From Arcobacter porcinus (lineage in GTDB: Bacteria > Campylobacterota > Campylobacteria > Campylobacterales > Arcobacteraceae): a DNA stretch of 64,000 nucleotides. Below, in pieces: positions 51,260-60,789 of the stretch (within the stretch, counting starts at the first letter, position 1; each line of letters opens with the position of its first letter). A program made the translations under genes and the position numbers. Location: assembly GCF_004299785.2 (NCBI RefSeq), contig NZ_CP036246.2, positions 1,612,001 through 1,676,000 on the forward strand, read 5' to 3'. A model generated the notes under the pieces. It searched no databases. It was not told the origin of the DNA and saw only the letters and a program-made list of their open reading frames with translations.

Positions 51260-53386
51260 TTACTTATAGTGCATCTGTTTGTAACCTTCAACTCTTTTTT
51301 TATAACTTGAGTTTAACATAGCATTTTTACTATCCAAAAAATCTATTGCAAGGCACTCTTGATTCCCTCTTCCAACTCTTCCTAAATACTGAATCAATCT
51401 TCCATAATATGAAATTGGAGTTGCAAATAATATTGTATTTAGATGTGGAAAATCTATTCCTTCTCCAAAAAAAGAGCTTGTTGCAAGTATTAAAGAGCTT
51501 GTTTTTACTTTTTGCATATTTTCTACTTGCTCTTTTTTATTTTGACTTCCATGTACTGAAACAAACTCTATTTTCTCATCTTCTAAAAGTTTTTCTAATA
51601 TATTTATATGCTCTATTCTATCGCTTAAAAGAAGTATTTTTCTATCTTTATTATCTTTTATTGCATTTATTATCTCTTTATTTCTATCTTCATCTAAGAT
51701 TAGTTCATTTATTATTGAAGCATAATTATCAAGATTTGATGTGAAGTTTGTTCTTACAATTTTTAATCTATTTGTATGAGTTTTTGGCTTTTTATACTCA
51801 TAAGAAATTTGCCCTAATTGCTGATATAAAATTGGGTCTAATTCATCTTTTCTATTTGGAGTTGCACTAAGTCCTAAAATATATCTACCTTTGAAGTTTT
51901 TAATGATTTGTTCAAATGTTAGTGCTGGAATATGATGGCACTCATCAACTATTACTTGAGTATAATTTTGTATAAGTTCACTATTATTATTTAAACTTTG
52001 CATAGTAGCTACATCTAAATTTGTATTTAATCTATTTTGACCTTTTCCTAAATATCCAATATCTTTTTTTGAGTATCCAAAATATTCAACAAAACGGCTA
52101 ATCCACTGATCAAGAAGCATATTTTTATTCACAATTATAAGTGTTTTTACTGCTCTTTGCTCAAATATTTTTGCACCAATTAAAGTTTTACCAAATCCAG
52201 GAGGGGCAACACAAATTGATGAATCATATTTCAAAATCTCTTTAATAGCATCTTCTTGTTCTGGTCTTAAAGTGTATAAAAGTTCTTTTACTTCTGTTTT
52301 ATCGTAAACTCTTTTATCTTCTATTTTAAAATCCAAAGCATTTTCATTGAAATACTCTATTAAACTCTCTTTTAAACCTCTTGGTAATATTATAAAATTT
52401 GCACTCTCTTCATATCCTTTTAGATATTTTGGAGTGTTATAAAGTGGCTTTCTAAGAGTTGTTAAAAGTTTTATTTGTGGATTTAGAAATGTTGCAAAAG
52501 ATTTTAATTTTGATATAAAACTCTTTGAGAAGTTTGCTATATGAAATTTAATTCCACTTTCAAGCTCAATTTTAAACTCATTTATAGGAAACTCTATACT
52601 TTTTAAACTCTTTTCTACATTTCTTGTACTAATAACTTCTGCAAAACTATAAACAACTTGTTTTGATACTTTTTTGATATTTAATAGATAATTCCACTGA
52701 TCCTCATAAACTTTTTTACTATTAATATCAAAAAAAACTGTACGATTTTTATTTCTATATAGAAGTTGTAAAGGAAGTTCTATATAAGAGCCTAATCTTT
52801 CATTTGAAGAAAACTCACTATTTGGGTAGATTTTTGCACTAATATTTGCTTTTCTTTGAAGAAAATATAAAAAACTATAAGATATTTTTGAACTAATTTT
52901 CTCCTCAAAAAAAATCCAAGCAAAAATTGAATTATATGAACTTATACTATAAATAGCATCAACATTTAACTCTTTTAAAGCTCTTTGCAGTTTAAATATC
53001 TCTTCACTATTAAGCTCAAGAACAACATAAGAGCACTCTTGGTTTTTATTTATTAAGTAAGAAGCTAAAAAAACATTTCCTCTTAAATGTTCTTCTAACT
53101 CTTTATTTGTAAGTGGAAGATAATCTTCTCCCATAAAAGTTGTACTTACAGGGCTAAATCCAACTCTTTTTTGATCTTTACTTTTCCATCTTTTTAAATA
53201 GATATTTTCTCTTGCTACAAAAAGCTCTCTAAAAAGCTCTATTCTTTCATTTTTTGATAATTTTCTTTCTACTATATTTTGACTATTTCTTAAACTATTT
53301 TCTAGTTCTTCTATTCTTCTTTCAACTCTTTCTTTTTGTAAATATAGCTCTTTTAACTCTTGTTCAATCTTAATATTTTGCTTCAT
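51260..53386 (-). CDS. TOTE-type primase-like/SF2 helicase fusion, primase site degenerate
   Basis: The 708-residue protein (ATG 53386; a TTG two codons earlier is less likely) starts with a coiled coil (1-40). An archaeo-eukaryotic-primase-like TOTE domain (about 48-240) follows: FVARENIYLKRW, VGFSPV, LTNKELEEHLRGN and WIFFEE are its landmarks. The catalytic positions look lost: where the family has xxDFD this reads VVLELN (121-126), and where it has SGNGxHxWIFF this reads SYNSIFAWIFF. The helicase part has PPGFGKTLIGAKIF (Walker A), VDECHHIPA, GLSATPNRKDE and YLGRVGRGNQ. The gene overlaps folC by 17 bases. TOTE systems are linked to DNA modification conflicts; a repair helicase role is equally possible. 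Confidence 0.75.
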   Translation of the reverse strand: MKQNIKIEQELKELYLQKERVERRIEELENSLRNSQNIVERKLSKNERIELFRELFVARENIYLKRWKSKDQKRVGFSPVSTTFMGEDYLPLTNKELEEHLRGNVFLASYLINKNQECSYVVLELNSEEIFKLQRALKELNVDAIYSISSYNSIFAWIFFEEKISSKISYSFLYFLQRKANISAKIYPNSEFSSNERLGSYIELPLQLLYRNKNRTVFFDINSKKVYEDQWNYLLNIKKVSKQVVYSFAEVISTRNVEKSLKSIEFPINEFKIELESGIKFHIANFSKSFISKLKSFATFLNPQIKLLTTLRKPLYNTPKYLKGYEESANFIILPRGLKESLIEYFNENALDFKIEDKRVYDKTEVKELLYTLRPEQEDAIKEILKYDSSICVAPPGFGKTLIGAKIFEQRAVKTLIIVNKNMLLDQWISRFVEYFGYSKKDIGYLGKGQNRLNTNLDVATMQSLNNNSELIQNYTQVIVDECHHIPALTFEQIIKNFKGRYILGLSATPNRKDELDPILYQQLGQISYEYKKPKTHTNRLKIVRTNFTSNLDNYASIINELILDEDRNKEIINAIKDNKDRKILLLSDRIEHINILEKLLEDEKIEFVSVHGSQNKKEQVENMQKVKTSSLILATSSFFGEGIDFPHLNTILFATPISYYGRLIQYLGRVGRGNQECLAIDFLDSKNAMLNSSYKKRVEGYKQMHYK

Positions 53387-54533
53387 AATCAACTAAATCC
53401 AGAAATTTCTCAACAACTAGAAAAGAGCCAAATACTAAATACTCTTTTGATTTTTCCAAAGATATTTTTTCTATCTCTTTTATTTTAAGTTCTTTTATAC
53501 ACTTTTGTAAAATATCTTTTTTTACAACTCTTTTATCTTTTAGATCCAAAATAAAAAGCTCATCAATAATAGGTTCTAAAATAGTTAAAACTTCTTTAAA
53601 ATCTTTATCTGCATATGAGTTATAAATCAAAGATATCTTTTTGTTTTTAAACTCATTTAATATTACTTTTGCTGCAAGTGGATTATGCCCAACATCAATA
53701 GTGATATTATCTGTAATTTTTTGGCATCTTCCAAAAAGTGGAGTTGAGTTGAAAGTCTCAAAATCAATATCAATTTTTAACTCTTCTAATGCTTTTAAAA
53801 CCAAAGATAGATTTCTTTTTAAATATGAAGCAAAAGTAAACTCATAGTTTATATTAAAATCTTCAACTTTTAAGATTTCTATCTCTTTATTAAACTCATT
53901 TTTCAACTCTTCTTTTACTATTTTTGCTGTTTCAAAAACTTCACTAAACTCTTGATAACCAATTATCATCTTTGTATCAACCGATCTCATTTTTGTCTTT
54001 GCAATATCTTCTATTGTATCACCTAAAAATGAAGTGTGGTCAATTCCTATTGTTGTTATTAAACTTAAATCATTTTTTATAGAGTTTGTAGCATCAAACT
54101 CTCCACCAAGACCAGCTTCAAGAATAAGATAATCACAATTTTTACTGATATAGAATGCTAAAAGAGTTGTATATTCAAAATAAGTAAGCTTTTCTAAAAG
54201 CTCTATTTTATAAATTTCTTGTAAGAATTGGTGTGCTTTGTTTAGTTCTTCATCATTTATATCAAAACCATTTAACCAAATTCTTTCATTGAATTTTTTT
54301 ATATGTGGAGAACTATAATGAAGAGTTTTAAAACCTTTTTTATATAAATAATAGGCTAAAAATCTTCCTGTACTTCCTTTACCATTTGTTCCAACAATAT
54401 GAATTGTAAAAGGAGTTTTTATATGAGTTAGAAGCTCTTTTGAAGCTTTTTCTATGTAGCTATAATCTATTTTATCATAGTACATAGTTTTATGTTCTAA
54501 AAACTCCTTAAGAGTTATATCTTTTAAATTCAT
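53370..54533 (-). CDS. folC: Folylpolyglutamate/dihydrofolate synthase FolC
   Basis: FolC adds glutamates to folates (and makes dihydrofolate). The 387-residue protein has the P-loop IVGTNGKGSTGRFLAYYLY (about 44-62), FEYTTLLAFYIS, LEAGLGGEFDATN, IGIDHTSFLGDTIEDIAKTK, and IDVGHNPLAAKVIL in the C-terminal domain. Length and motif order are standard for the Mur-ligase fold. It lies three bases after lptE on the same strand, within the leuS-lptE-folC run. Confidence 0.93.
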   Translation of the reverse strand: MNLKDITLKEFLEHKTMYYDKIDYSYIEKASKELLTHIKTPFTIHIVGTNGKGSTGRFLAYYLYKKGFKTLHYSSPHIKKFNERIWLNGFDINDEELNKAHQFLQEIYKIELLEKLTYFEYTTLLAFYISKNCDYLILEAGLGGEFDATNSIKNDLSLITTIGIDHTSFLGDTIEDIAKTKMRSVDTKMIIGYQEFSEVFETAKIVKEELKNEFNKEIEILKVEDFNINYEFTFASYLKRNLSLVLKALEELKIDIDFETFNSTPLFGRCQKITDNITIDVGHNPLAAKVILNEFKNKKISLIYNSYADKDFKEVLTILEPIIDELFILDLKDKRVVKKDILQKCIKELKIKEIEKISLEKSKEYLVFGSFLVVEKFLDLVDYEAKY

Positions 54534-54536
54534 TTT

Positions 54537-55046
54537 TTACTCAAATGAAGCAACAGCTACTCTTGATAAAAGTTCACTTACAGCCATATCACTAGCTTTT
54601 GAAACTGCTTCAAATCTATGTGTATCATTTAAAGTAACTCCTTGACCAATAGCAAAGTCATACTCACCTGAAATATCAAATCTTATAGTTTTTCCTGTAC
54701 CTTTTGTAAAATATTTAACTCCAAGATTCACATTTGCTTTATAAAGTTTGTTATATCCATCTTTATCATATTGCAAAACATTAAAACTAACACTTTTTAT
54801 ACTCAAATCCATTATTACATCTGCTTCAAACTCATTATCAACTAGTTTTGAATCAATCTTTTGAATCAAAATCTTTGTAACTGCATCTTTTACAAGAATA
54901 GAGTTTCTTGGATCATTTGCCCTTATTTCAACTCTTACATAAACATTTTTATCCAATTGCTCTTTTGCATAATAAGCACTTGGTTTATATCCACAAGAAG
55001 AGAAAAATATAGCAAGAAGTAAAAAAAGTGTAGTTTTTTTAAACAT
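54537..55046 (-). CDS. lptE: LPS-assembly lipoprotein LptE
   Basis: LptE plugs the LptD outer-membrane LPS translocon. The 169-residue protein has a lipoprotein signal (LFLLLAIFFSSCGYKPS, lipid-modified Cys at about 18) and the CGYKPSAYYAKEQLDK start that is characteristic of Campylobacterota LptE. The rest is beta-rich (VYVRVEIRANDPRNSILVKD). It is two bases after leuS and three before folC, the usual leuS-lptE order in this class. The identification rests on lipobox, length and order. Confidence 0.83.
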   Translation of the reverse strand: MFKKTTLFLLLAIFFSSCGYKPSAYYAKEQLDKNVYVRVEIRANDPRNSILVKDAVTKILIQKIDSKLVDNEFEADVIMDLSIKSVSFNVLQYDKDGYNKLYKANVNLGVKYFTKGTGKTIRFDISGEYDFAIGQGVTLNDTHRFEAVSKASDMAVSELLSRVAVASFE

Positions 55047-55048
55047 AA

Positions 55049-57520
55049 TTAACCTTTTATTACTATATTTACAAGCTTATTTGGTACAACAATCTCTTTA
55101 ATTATTGTTGCATTTTCTAGCCATTTTTCAGAAGATTTCTTAGCTAATTCTAAAATTTCTTCATTTGAAGCATCTTTTGAAACTTCTATTTCAGCTCTTT
55201 TTTTACCATTTATTGTAACAGCTAAAAGAATAATATCTTGTTCAAATACTTCATTTTTAATCTCAATAGTTTTTTCAAAATTCTCTAAAGCAAAAAATTC
55301 ATTTGCTAACTCCCAAGCTGTATGAGGAATAATTGGCTCTAAAATATTTGTTAAAATATAGTAAGCTTCTGCCCAAATAGCTTCATTTTTTTGTACTTGT
55401 AATGAGTTTAATGCTTCCATACAAGATGCTATTAAAGTATTAAATGCATAAGTTTTTGTTAAAACTTCATTTGATTTAACTAAAGCTTCATAAACTTTTT
55501 TTCTAGCTTCTTTCTCTTCTTTATTTAATGCTTTTTGGTCAATATTTCTAAATGATTTTAATCCATTTGGAGTGATATTTGAAGCTCTTTCATAAAATCT
55601 TTTTATAAATTTATAAGCTCCTTCAACCGCACTATCATTCCACTCAAGCTCTTTTGTTGGTGGTGCTGCAAAAAGAATAAACAATCTTGCTGTATCTGCT
55701 CCATATTTTTGAATAATTAAATCAGGATCTACAACATTTCCTTTAGATTTACTCATTTTTGCACCATCTTTTAAAACCATTCCTTGAGTTAAAAGATTTT
55801 TAAATGGCTCACTTGAATTTGTATATCCTAAATCTTTAAGAACTTTTGTAAAGAATCTTGCATATAAAAGGTGTAAAATTGCATGTTCAATTCCACCAAT
55901 ATATTGATCAACATCCATCCAATAATTACTATCTTCAAGATTTATAGCTTCATTATTCCATTTTTTAAAGTTTGTTGCATATCTTAAAAAATACCAAGAT
56001 GATTGAACAAAAGTATCTAAAGTATCACTCTCTCTTCTTGCATCTTTTCCACATTTTGGACAAGCACAATTTTTCCATGTTGGGTGTTTTTCAAGAGGAT
56101 TTCCTTCTCCTGTAATTTCAACATCATCTGGAAGTGCAATTGGAAGATTTTCTATTTTTTCAGGTACAAGTCCACAAGAATCACAATGCACAAAAGGAAT
56201 TGGAGCACCCCAATATCTCTGTCTTGAAACTCCCCAATCTCTTATTTTAAAGTTTACTTTTTTTGTTCCTATTGAATTTTGTTCAAAGTGATAAATTATT
56301 GCTTCTTTTGCTTGACTTGTTGTTAATCCGCTAAATCCTTCACAATCAACTAAAATTCCATCTTCAGTGAAAGCCTCTTTTAATCTACTTGAAATAGCTT
56401 CATCTTTATCTTTTACTATAACTTGTTTAATAGGTAAATCATAATTTTGTGCAAACTCAAAATCTCTTTGGTCATGTGCAGGTACACTCATAACAGCACC
56501 TCCACCATAAGATTTTAATACAAAATTAGCTGTCCAAACTGGAAGTTTTTGTCCAGTTATTGGATGAATAACCTCTATTTCTAAATCAACACCCTCTTTT
56601 TCTAAACTTGCTCTATCTTTTTCAGCAATTTTTTGGATATTTTTTATAGCATTTAATTTATTTTTTGGTAAAAGTTCATTATCTACTATATATTTTACAA
56701 TATCGTGTTCAGGTGCAATAGCAACATAAGTTACTCCATAAATTGTATCAGGTCTTGTTGTAAATACTTCAAAACTTGAAAACATTTTATCTAGCTTTGC
56801 TCTTGTCTCTTTTGTAACTTCAAATTTAAACTCTAGCCCTTCACTTCTTCCTATCCAATTTTCTTGCATAGTTAAAACTTGTGATGGCCAAGAGCTTTCT
56901 AATGTTTTTAAATCATCAAGAAGTTTTTGTGCATATTTTGTAATAGCAATATAATATCCTGGCATCTCTTTTTGTACAACTTCATTGCTACATCTCCAAC
57001 AACATCCATCTTCAACTTGCTCATTTGCCAAAACTGTTGCACAATCATTACACCAGTTTAGATTTGCACTTTTTTGGTAAACAATTCCAGCTTCATACAT
57101 TTTAATAAAAATTTCTTGTTCAAACTTAGTATATAGTTCATCACTTGTTGCAAACTCTTGTTTTTCGCAAAATGATAATCCTAAACTTCTAAGCTCTTCT
57201 TTCATATAAGCAATATTTTCATAAGTCCATTTCTTTGGATGTAGTTTATTTTGTATAGCAGCATTTTCAGCTGGCATTCCAAAACTATCCCACCCTATTG
57301 GATGAAGAACATTAAATCCATTTTTTCTAAAGTGTCTTGCAAAAGCATCTCCAATACAATAATTTCTTACATGCCCCATATGTATTCTTCCACTTGGATA
57401 TGGAAACATACTTAAAATATATTTTTTTGGTAATTTATAATCCTCTTTTACTTCAAAAGATTCGTTTTCTTTCCAGAAATTTTGCCATTTTTTTTCAATA
57501 ACTTTACTTGCGTATTGCAT
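55049..57520 (-). CDS. leuS: Leucyl-tRNA synthetase
   Basis: LeuS charges tRNA-Leu. The 823-residue protein has the class I HIGH equivalent [14 protein letters not shown] (about 41-54), the editing domain (about 220-400, with [12 protein letters not shown] and [13 protein letters not shown]), and [11 protein letters not shown] (KMSKS, about 600). A zinc-finger-like insert has [20 protein letters not shown] (CxxC...CxxC, about 155-175), and a second set is seen in CDSCG. The ATG overlaps the stop of the membrane gene upstream (TAATG). Confidence 0.97.
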   Translation of the reverse strand: MQYASKVIEKKWQNFWKENESFEVKEDYKLPKKYILSMFPYPSGRIHMGHVRNYCIGDAFARHFRKNGFNVLHPIGWDSFGMPAENAAIQNKLHPKKWTYENIAYMKEELRSLGLSFCEKQEFATSDELYTKFEQEIFIKMYEAGIVYQKSANLNWCNDCATVLANEQVEDGCCWRCSNEVVQKEMPGYYIAITKYAQKLLDDLKTLESSWPSQVLTMQENWIGRSEGLEFKFEVTKETRAKLDKMFSSFEVFTTRPDTIYGVTYVAIAPEHDIVKYIVDNELLPKNKLNAIKNIQKIAEKDRASLEKEGVDLEIEVIHPITGQKLPVWTANFVLKSYGGGAVMSVPAHDQRDFEFAQNYDLPIKQVIVKDKDEAISSRLKEAFTEDGILVDCEGFSGLTTSQAKEAIIYHFEQNSIGTKKVNFKIRDWGVSRQRYWGAPIPFVHCDSCGLVPEKIENLPIALPDDVEITGEGNPLEKHPTWKNCACPKCGKDARRESDTLDTFVQSSWYFLRYATNFKKWNNEAINLEDSNYWMDVDQYIGGIEHAILHLLYARFFTKVLKDLGYTNSSEPFKNLLTQGMVLKDGAKMSKSKGNVVDPDLIIQKYGADTARLFILFAAPPTKELEWNDSAVEGAYKFIKRFYERASNITPNGLKSFRNIDQKALNKEEKEARKKVYEALVKSNEVLTKTYAFNTLIASCMEALNSLQVQKNEAIWAEAYYILTNILEPIIPHTAWELANEFFALENFEKTIEIKNEVFEQDIILLAVTINGKKRAEIEVSKDASNEEILELAKKSSEKWLENATIIKEIVVPNKLVNIVIKG

Positions 57521-57864
57521 TAATAATCATCCTTTTCATTACTTTTTGCACTCTCAATTAAAGATAGTGCAACTGATACAATATTTGCTATAACAGCTCC
57601 AATTGCAAGAGCAATTGCTAGCTTAACATTTCCACTAAAAACATATACTAAAAATGCAGGAATTAAGTGTAAATCTGCAACCAAAGAACTAGCCAAGAGC
57701 TCAGCAGCCAAAAGATTTTTTACCCCTATTTTTATAATTGTTGAAATTAAATTCACACCTGATGCAACAAAAAGTGCCACTGCATTTGGATCATATATAA
57801 ATCCAGCTGTTGTAGTGAGTGACATCAAAGATAAGAAAATATAGGTAACTTTACCCCAGTCCAT
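57520..57864 (-). CDS. DUF6394-type small membrane protein
   Basis: A protein of 114 residues from ATG 57864, chosen because AAAAGGATT lies just before it; the frame is open further upstream to 57900. There are three to four membrane segments (about 5-25, 28-50, 58-78, 85-105), and the sequence begins [20 protein letters not shown]. It is found as a conserved family of unknown function in Campylobacterota. Its stop overlaps the leuS start, so it is coupled. No function is claimed. Confidence 0.7.
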   Translation of the reverse strand: MDWGKVTYIFLSLMSLTTTAGFIYDPNAVALFVASGVNLISTIIKIGVKNLLAAELLASSLVADLHLIPAFLVYVFSGNVKLAIALAIGAVIANIVSVALSLIESAKSNEKDDY

Positions 57865-58006
57865 TTTAATCCTTTTGATTTTAGTTTTTAAATCTAACAT
57901 ACTATCAAATTATCCATAAAAAACTAATTTTAGAGCTATTTTATGATACAGCTTATTTTTAATTTTTTTTAGCTATCATTAAAACAATTTTTTTTTAGGA
58001 AAATAA

Positions 58007-58759
58007 ATGGATTTATCTGTAGTAATAGGTTTAATAGGTGCTTTAATTTCTATATCTGTTGGAGTTATTTTAGAAGGTGGGAACCCAGCTGGAGTTCTTC
58101 ATATAGCTTCGTTTATTATTGTTATTCCAACTGCAATGTTAGCAGCTGTTACTGCAACTGAAAGTTCATATGTAAAAGCGGCTTTTAAAGAGTTCAAGAT
58201 GATTTTTAAAAAATCTCCTGTGAATTATGAAGCAAGAATTGATGAACTTGTTGAGTATGCAATTACAGTAAAAAAACAAGGTGTTTTAGCTTTAGAAAAA
58301 GATATCCAAAACATTGATCATGCATTTTTAAAAGAGGCTTTAAGTATGGTTGTTGATGGTTCAAGAGAAGAGCAACTTGAAGAGCAACTTGAACCAGTAA
58401 TTGAAGCAACTGAAGAGTACTATCATGGAGCTTCACATTTTTGGTTACATGCAGGTGAAACTTCTCCTACTATTGGTCTTGTTGGAGCTGTTTTTGGTCT
58501 TATTCTTGCACTTCAACAATTAGATAATCCTCCAGCAATGGCAGCTGGAATTGCTGGAGCATTTACAGCAACAGTTATGGGAATTGCTGGTTCATATATT
58601 TTCCTTGGTCCTTGGGGAGCAAAAATGAAAGCTAAAGGTGGTTTAGTTGTAAAAGAGCAACTACTTATTTTAGCTGCATGTAAAGCAATAGCAAGAGGTG
58701 ATGCTCCAGGTGAGTTAAAACTTAAGTTATCAAAAATGGTAACTCCAATGCCTTTATAA
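58007..58759 (+). CDS. motA: Flagellar stator protein MotA
   Basis: MotA forms the torque-generating ring around MotB. The 250-residue protein has four membrane segments (about 5-23, 33-50, 150-172 and 182-205). The cytoplasmic loop (about 60-145) carries basic and acidic residues that engage FliG, and GLVGAVFGLILALQQL contains the conserved channel-lining region. A leader of about 100 bases precedes it. It is followed by motB at 13 bases. The identification is firm; the partner MotB has a peptidoglycan-binding domain, so this is not an ExbB-type pair. Confidence 0.95.
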   Translation: MDLSVVIGLIGALISISVGVILEGGNPAGVLHIASFIIVIPTAMLAAVTATESSYVKAAFKEFKMIFKKSPVNYEARIDELVEYAITVKKQGVLALEKDIQNIDHAFLKEALSMVVDGSREEQLEEQLEPVIEATEEYYHGASHFWLHAGETSPTIGLVGAVFGLILALQQLDNPPAMAAGIAGAFTATVMGIAGSYIFLGPWGAKMKAKGGLVVKEQLLILAACKAIARGDAPGELKLKLSKMVTPMPL

Positions 58760-58772
58760 GAGTTAAAGAAAT

Positions 58773-59513
58773 ATGGCAAAAAAGAAAAAATGTGAGTGCC
58801 CTGCTGGTGAAAAGTGGGCTGTTCCTTATGCAGATTTTTTAAGTCTTCTTCTTGCACTATTTATTGCACTTTATGCTTTAGCATCAATAAATGTTGAAAA
58901 ACAAAAAGCTTTAAAAGAAGAGTTTATAAAAATATATAATTTCCCTACTGCTAATATTATTGAAGAAGAGACTAAAACAGAAAAAGCGATGACTGATGAA
59001 GCTAGTCCTGATAATGTTGAAGGAAGAAAAGTTATTGTTCATACTTTAGAAAACAATCAAGAAGCTGAACAGAATAAAAATAAAGGTGCAAATTTAATTG
59101 AACTTCCTGATGGTTCAGTTATGAGTGTTCCTGCTCACTTAGTATTTGATGCAGGTAAAGCTGAAACTAGCTCTATATTTGCAAAAGATTTTTTAGAGAA
59201 TCTTGCAACTTTGATTCAAACAATGCCTGAGGATACAGAAGTAAATGTACAAGGTTTCGCTGAAGAGTCAGAAATTAGAGGTTCAAGATTCAAAGATGCC
59301 TTAGATTTATCAACTGCAAGAGCTAATAATGTTATTAGAGAGCTTATAAAATATAAGGTAAATCCTAAAAAACTATTCTCTAGTGGTTATGGTAGCAATA
59401 AAGAATCAACTCTTCAAGATAAAAGAGTTGTAGTTTTTGAATTAAGAACAACTGGGAATCCTATTAGTGAAGAAGATATGGATTTAGAAACTATTTTTAA
59501 GAATATGAAATAA
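58773..59513 (+). CDS. motB: Flagellar stator protein MotB
   Basis: MotB carries protons through the stator and anchors it to peptidoglycan. The 246-residue protein has one membrane segment with the proton-binding Asp at residue 21 (VPYADFLSLLLALFIALYAL). It continues with a plug and linker region and an OmpA-like domain (about 110-235): LVFDAGKAETSSIFAKD, VNVQGFAEESE, LSTARANNVIREL, SSGYGSNKEST and KRVVVFELRTT. It follows motA, co-transcribed, and is followed by a 10-bp hairpin terminator. Confidence 0.95.
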   Translation: MAKKKKCECPAGEKWAVPYADFLSLLLALFIALYALASINVEKQKALKEEFIKIYNFPTANIIEEETKTEKAMTDEASPDNVEGRKVIVHTLENNQEAEQNKNKGANLIELPDGSVMSVPAHLVFDAGKAETSSIFAKDFLENLATLIQTMPEDTEVNVQGFAEESEIRGSRFKDALDLSTARANNVIRELIKYKVNPKKLFSSGYGSNKESTLQDKRVVVFELRTTGNPISEEDMDLETIFKNMK

Positions 59514-59524
59514 TCTATAAATAT

Positions 59525-59549
59525 TTTAGAAGAGTTTATCTCTTCTAAA
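59525..59549. terminator. Terminator hairpin after motB, shared with the convergent secF side
   Basis: TTTAGAAGAG (59525-59534) pairs perfectly with CTCTTCTAAA (59540-59549) around 5 bases, 12 bases after the motB stop and 24 bases before the end of the small convergent gene. It suits both directions, since the stem itself is AT-rich. Confidence 0.6.
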
Positions 59550-59572
59550 TTCTCTATCATAATTTTAATCTA

Positions 59573-59800
59573 TTAATTAAACATCTTTCTTAAAGCATCT
59601 CTTTTTTCTTGTATAGTTGAGTTTTGTATAGTTTTTTGAGTTTCATTAGTAGTTGTAGTATCATCTTCTTTTTCTATTGTTTCTTCAATTTTTATAAACT
59701 CTTCTTTTATATCTTTTAAGCTTTTATTATTGATTAATAAGTATGCACTAATTGCTACTAAAATAAGAAGAGTTAGAAAAAGAGTTAATAGTCTTTTCAC
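59573..59800 (-). CDS. Small membrane-anchored hypothetical protein after secF
   Basis: 75 residues from a GTG start at 59800, which directly follows the secF stop. One membrane segment (about 4-24, LLTLFLTLLILVAISAYLLI) precedes a charged Lys/Glu/Thr-rich tail. No family is recognised. It is likely translated together with secF and its role is unknown. Confidence 0.6.
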   Translation of the reverse strand: MKRLLTLFLTLLILVAISAYLLINNKSLKDIKEEFIKIEETIEKEDDTTTTNETQKTIQNSTIQEKRDALRKMFN

Positions 59801-59802
59801 TA

Positions 59803-60789
59803 TTAAACTCTTCCTTGTTCATACATAGATCTTAGTTTTTCTTTCTCTTTTTTTGCTATCTCTTTTTGCTGTTCTTTTGATCTATAATCATTTATATTAA
59901 ATCCTAAGAATTTAATAAATGGTGAAACAACAAAAATAGATGAGTATGTTCCGATTATTATTCCTACAAATAGAGTAAATGTAAATGCATAAATAATCTC
60001 TCCACCAAATAACAACATTGTTACAACAACAAACCAAGTTGTTGAAGATGTTAATACTGTTCTTGATAAAGTTCTACTTACAGATTCATTTATAAGAGCA
60101 TCTAAATCTGTCTGCTTAGAAGTATGTAGAGTTTCCCTGATTCTGTCATTTACAATAATAGTATCATTTATCGTATATCCAATAAGTGTCAAAATTGCTG
60201 CAATCATATCAAGGTTTACATCTATACTAAATAGGCTTATAAATCCTAAAGATATAATCACATCATGAACAAGTCCAATAATTGAAGCAACAGCAAATTT
60301 CCATTCAAATCTATATGTAATATAAATAAGCATTGCAAGAAGCGCAAGAGCAAGTGCTGTAACACCTTTTACCCTTAGTTCTCCTCCAACTTTTGCTCCT
60401 ACCATATCAATTTTTCTTATCTCAAAATTTCCTGTTGGATCTAATATTTTATGCATCTCATCACTAATATCATTTGTAATATCACTTGTACTTCCAGTAA
60501 ATCTAATAGTTATCTCTTCTTTACTTCCAAACTCAGTAACAGTTGAATTGGCATAATTTGTACTTTGTAAAACTTCTCTAATATGATCAATTGGTGCTTC
60601 TTTATCATATTTTACTTGAACAACTGTTCCTCCTACGAAATCTATTCCGTAGTTTAATCCTTTAGTAAATAAAAGAACAAGAGAAGCTATAATTAATACA
60701 CCTGAAAGCCCAAGAAATGGTATCTTTTTACCCATAAAATCATATGTTTTATTATTGCTAAAAATTTCCATTATGCTACTCCAAACCAT
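59803..60789 (-). CDS. secF: Protein translocase subunit SecF
   Basis: SecF with SecD uses proton motive force to complete Sec-dependent export. The 328-residue protein starts with a membrane segment and has GLNYGIDFVGGTVVQVKYD (family signature), a periplasmic part, and a C-terminal set of five membrane segments with LTLIGYTINDTIIVNDRIRE and LFVGIIIGTYSSIFVVSPF. It overlaps secD by 19 bases, as expected for the pair. Length and order are normal. Confidence 0.95.
   Translation of the reverse strand: MVWSSIMEIFSNNKTYDFMGKKIPFLGLSGVLIIASLVLLFTKGLNYGIDFVGGTVVQVKYDKEAPIDHIREVLQSTNYANSTVTEFGSKEEITIRFTGSTSDITNDISDEMHKILDPTGNFEIRKIDMVGAKVGGELRVKGVTALALALLAMLIYITYRFEWKFAVASIIGLVHDVIISLGFISLFSIDVNLDMIAAILTLIGYTINDTIIVNDRIRETLHTSKQTDLDALINESVSRTLSRTVLTSSTTWFVVVTMLLFGGEIIYAFTFTLFVGIIIGTYSSIFVVSPFIKFLGFNINDYRSKEQQKEIAKKEKEKLRSMYEQGRV

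Noticed and set aside
58007-59513. ExbB/ExbD or TolQ/TolR instead of MotA/MotB
   Set aside because: The second protein has a complete OmpA-like peptidoglycan-binding domain and the first has the large cytoplasmic loop of MotA.
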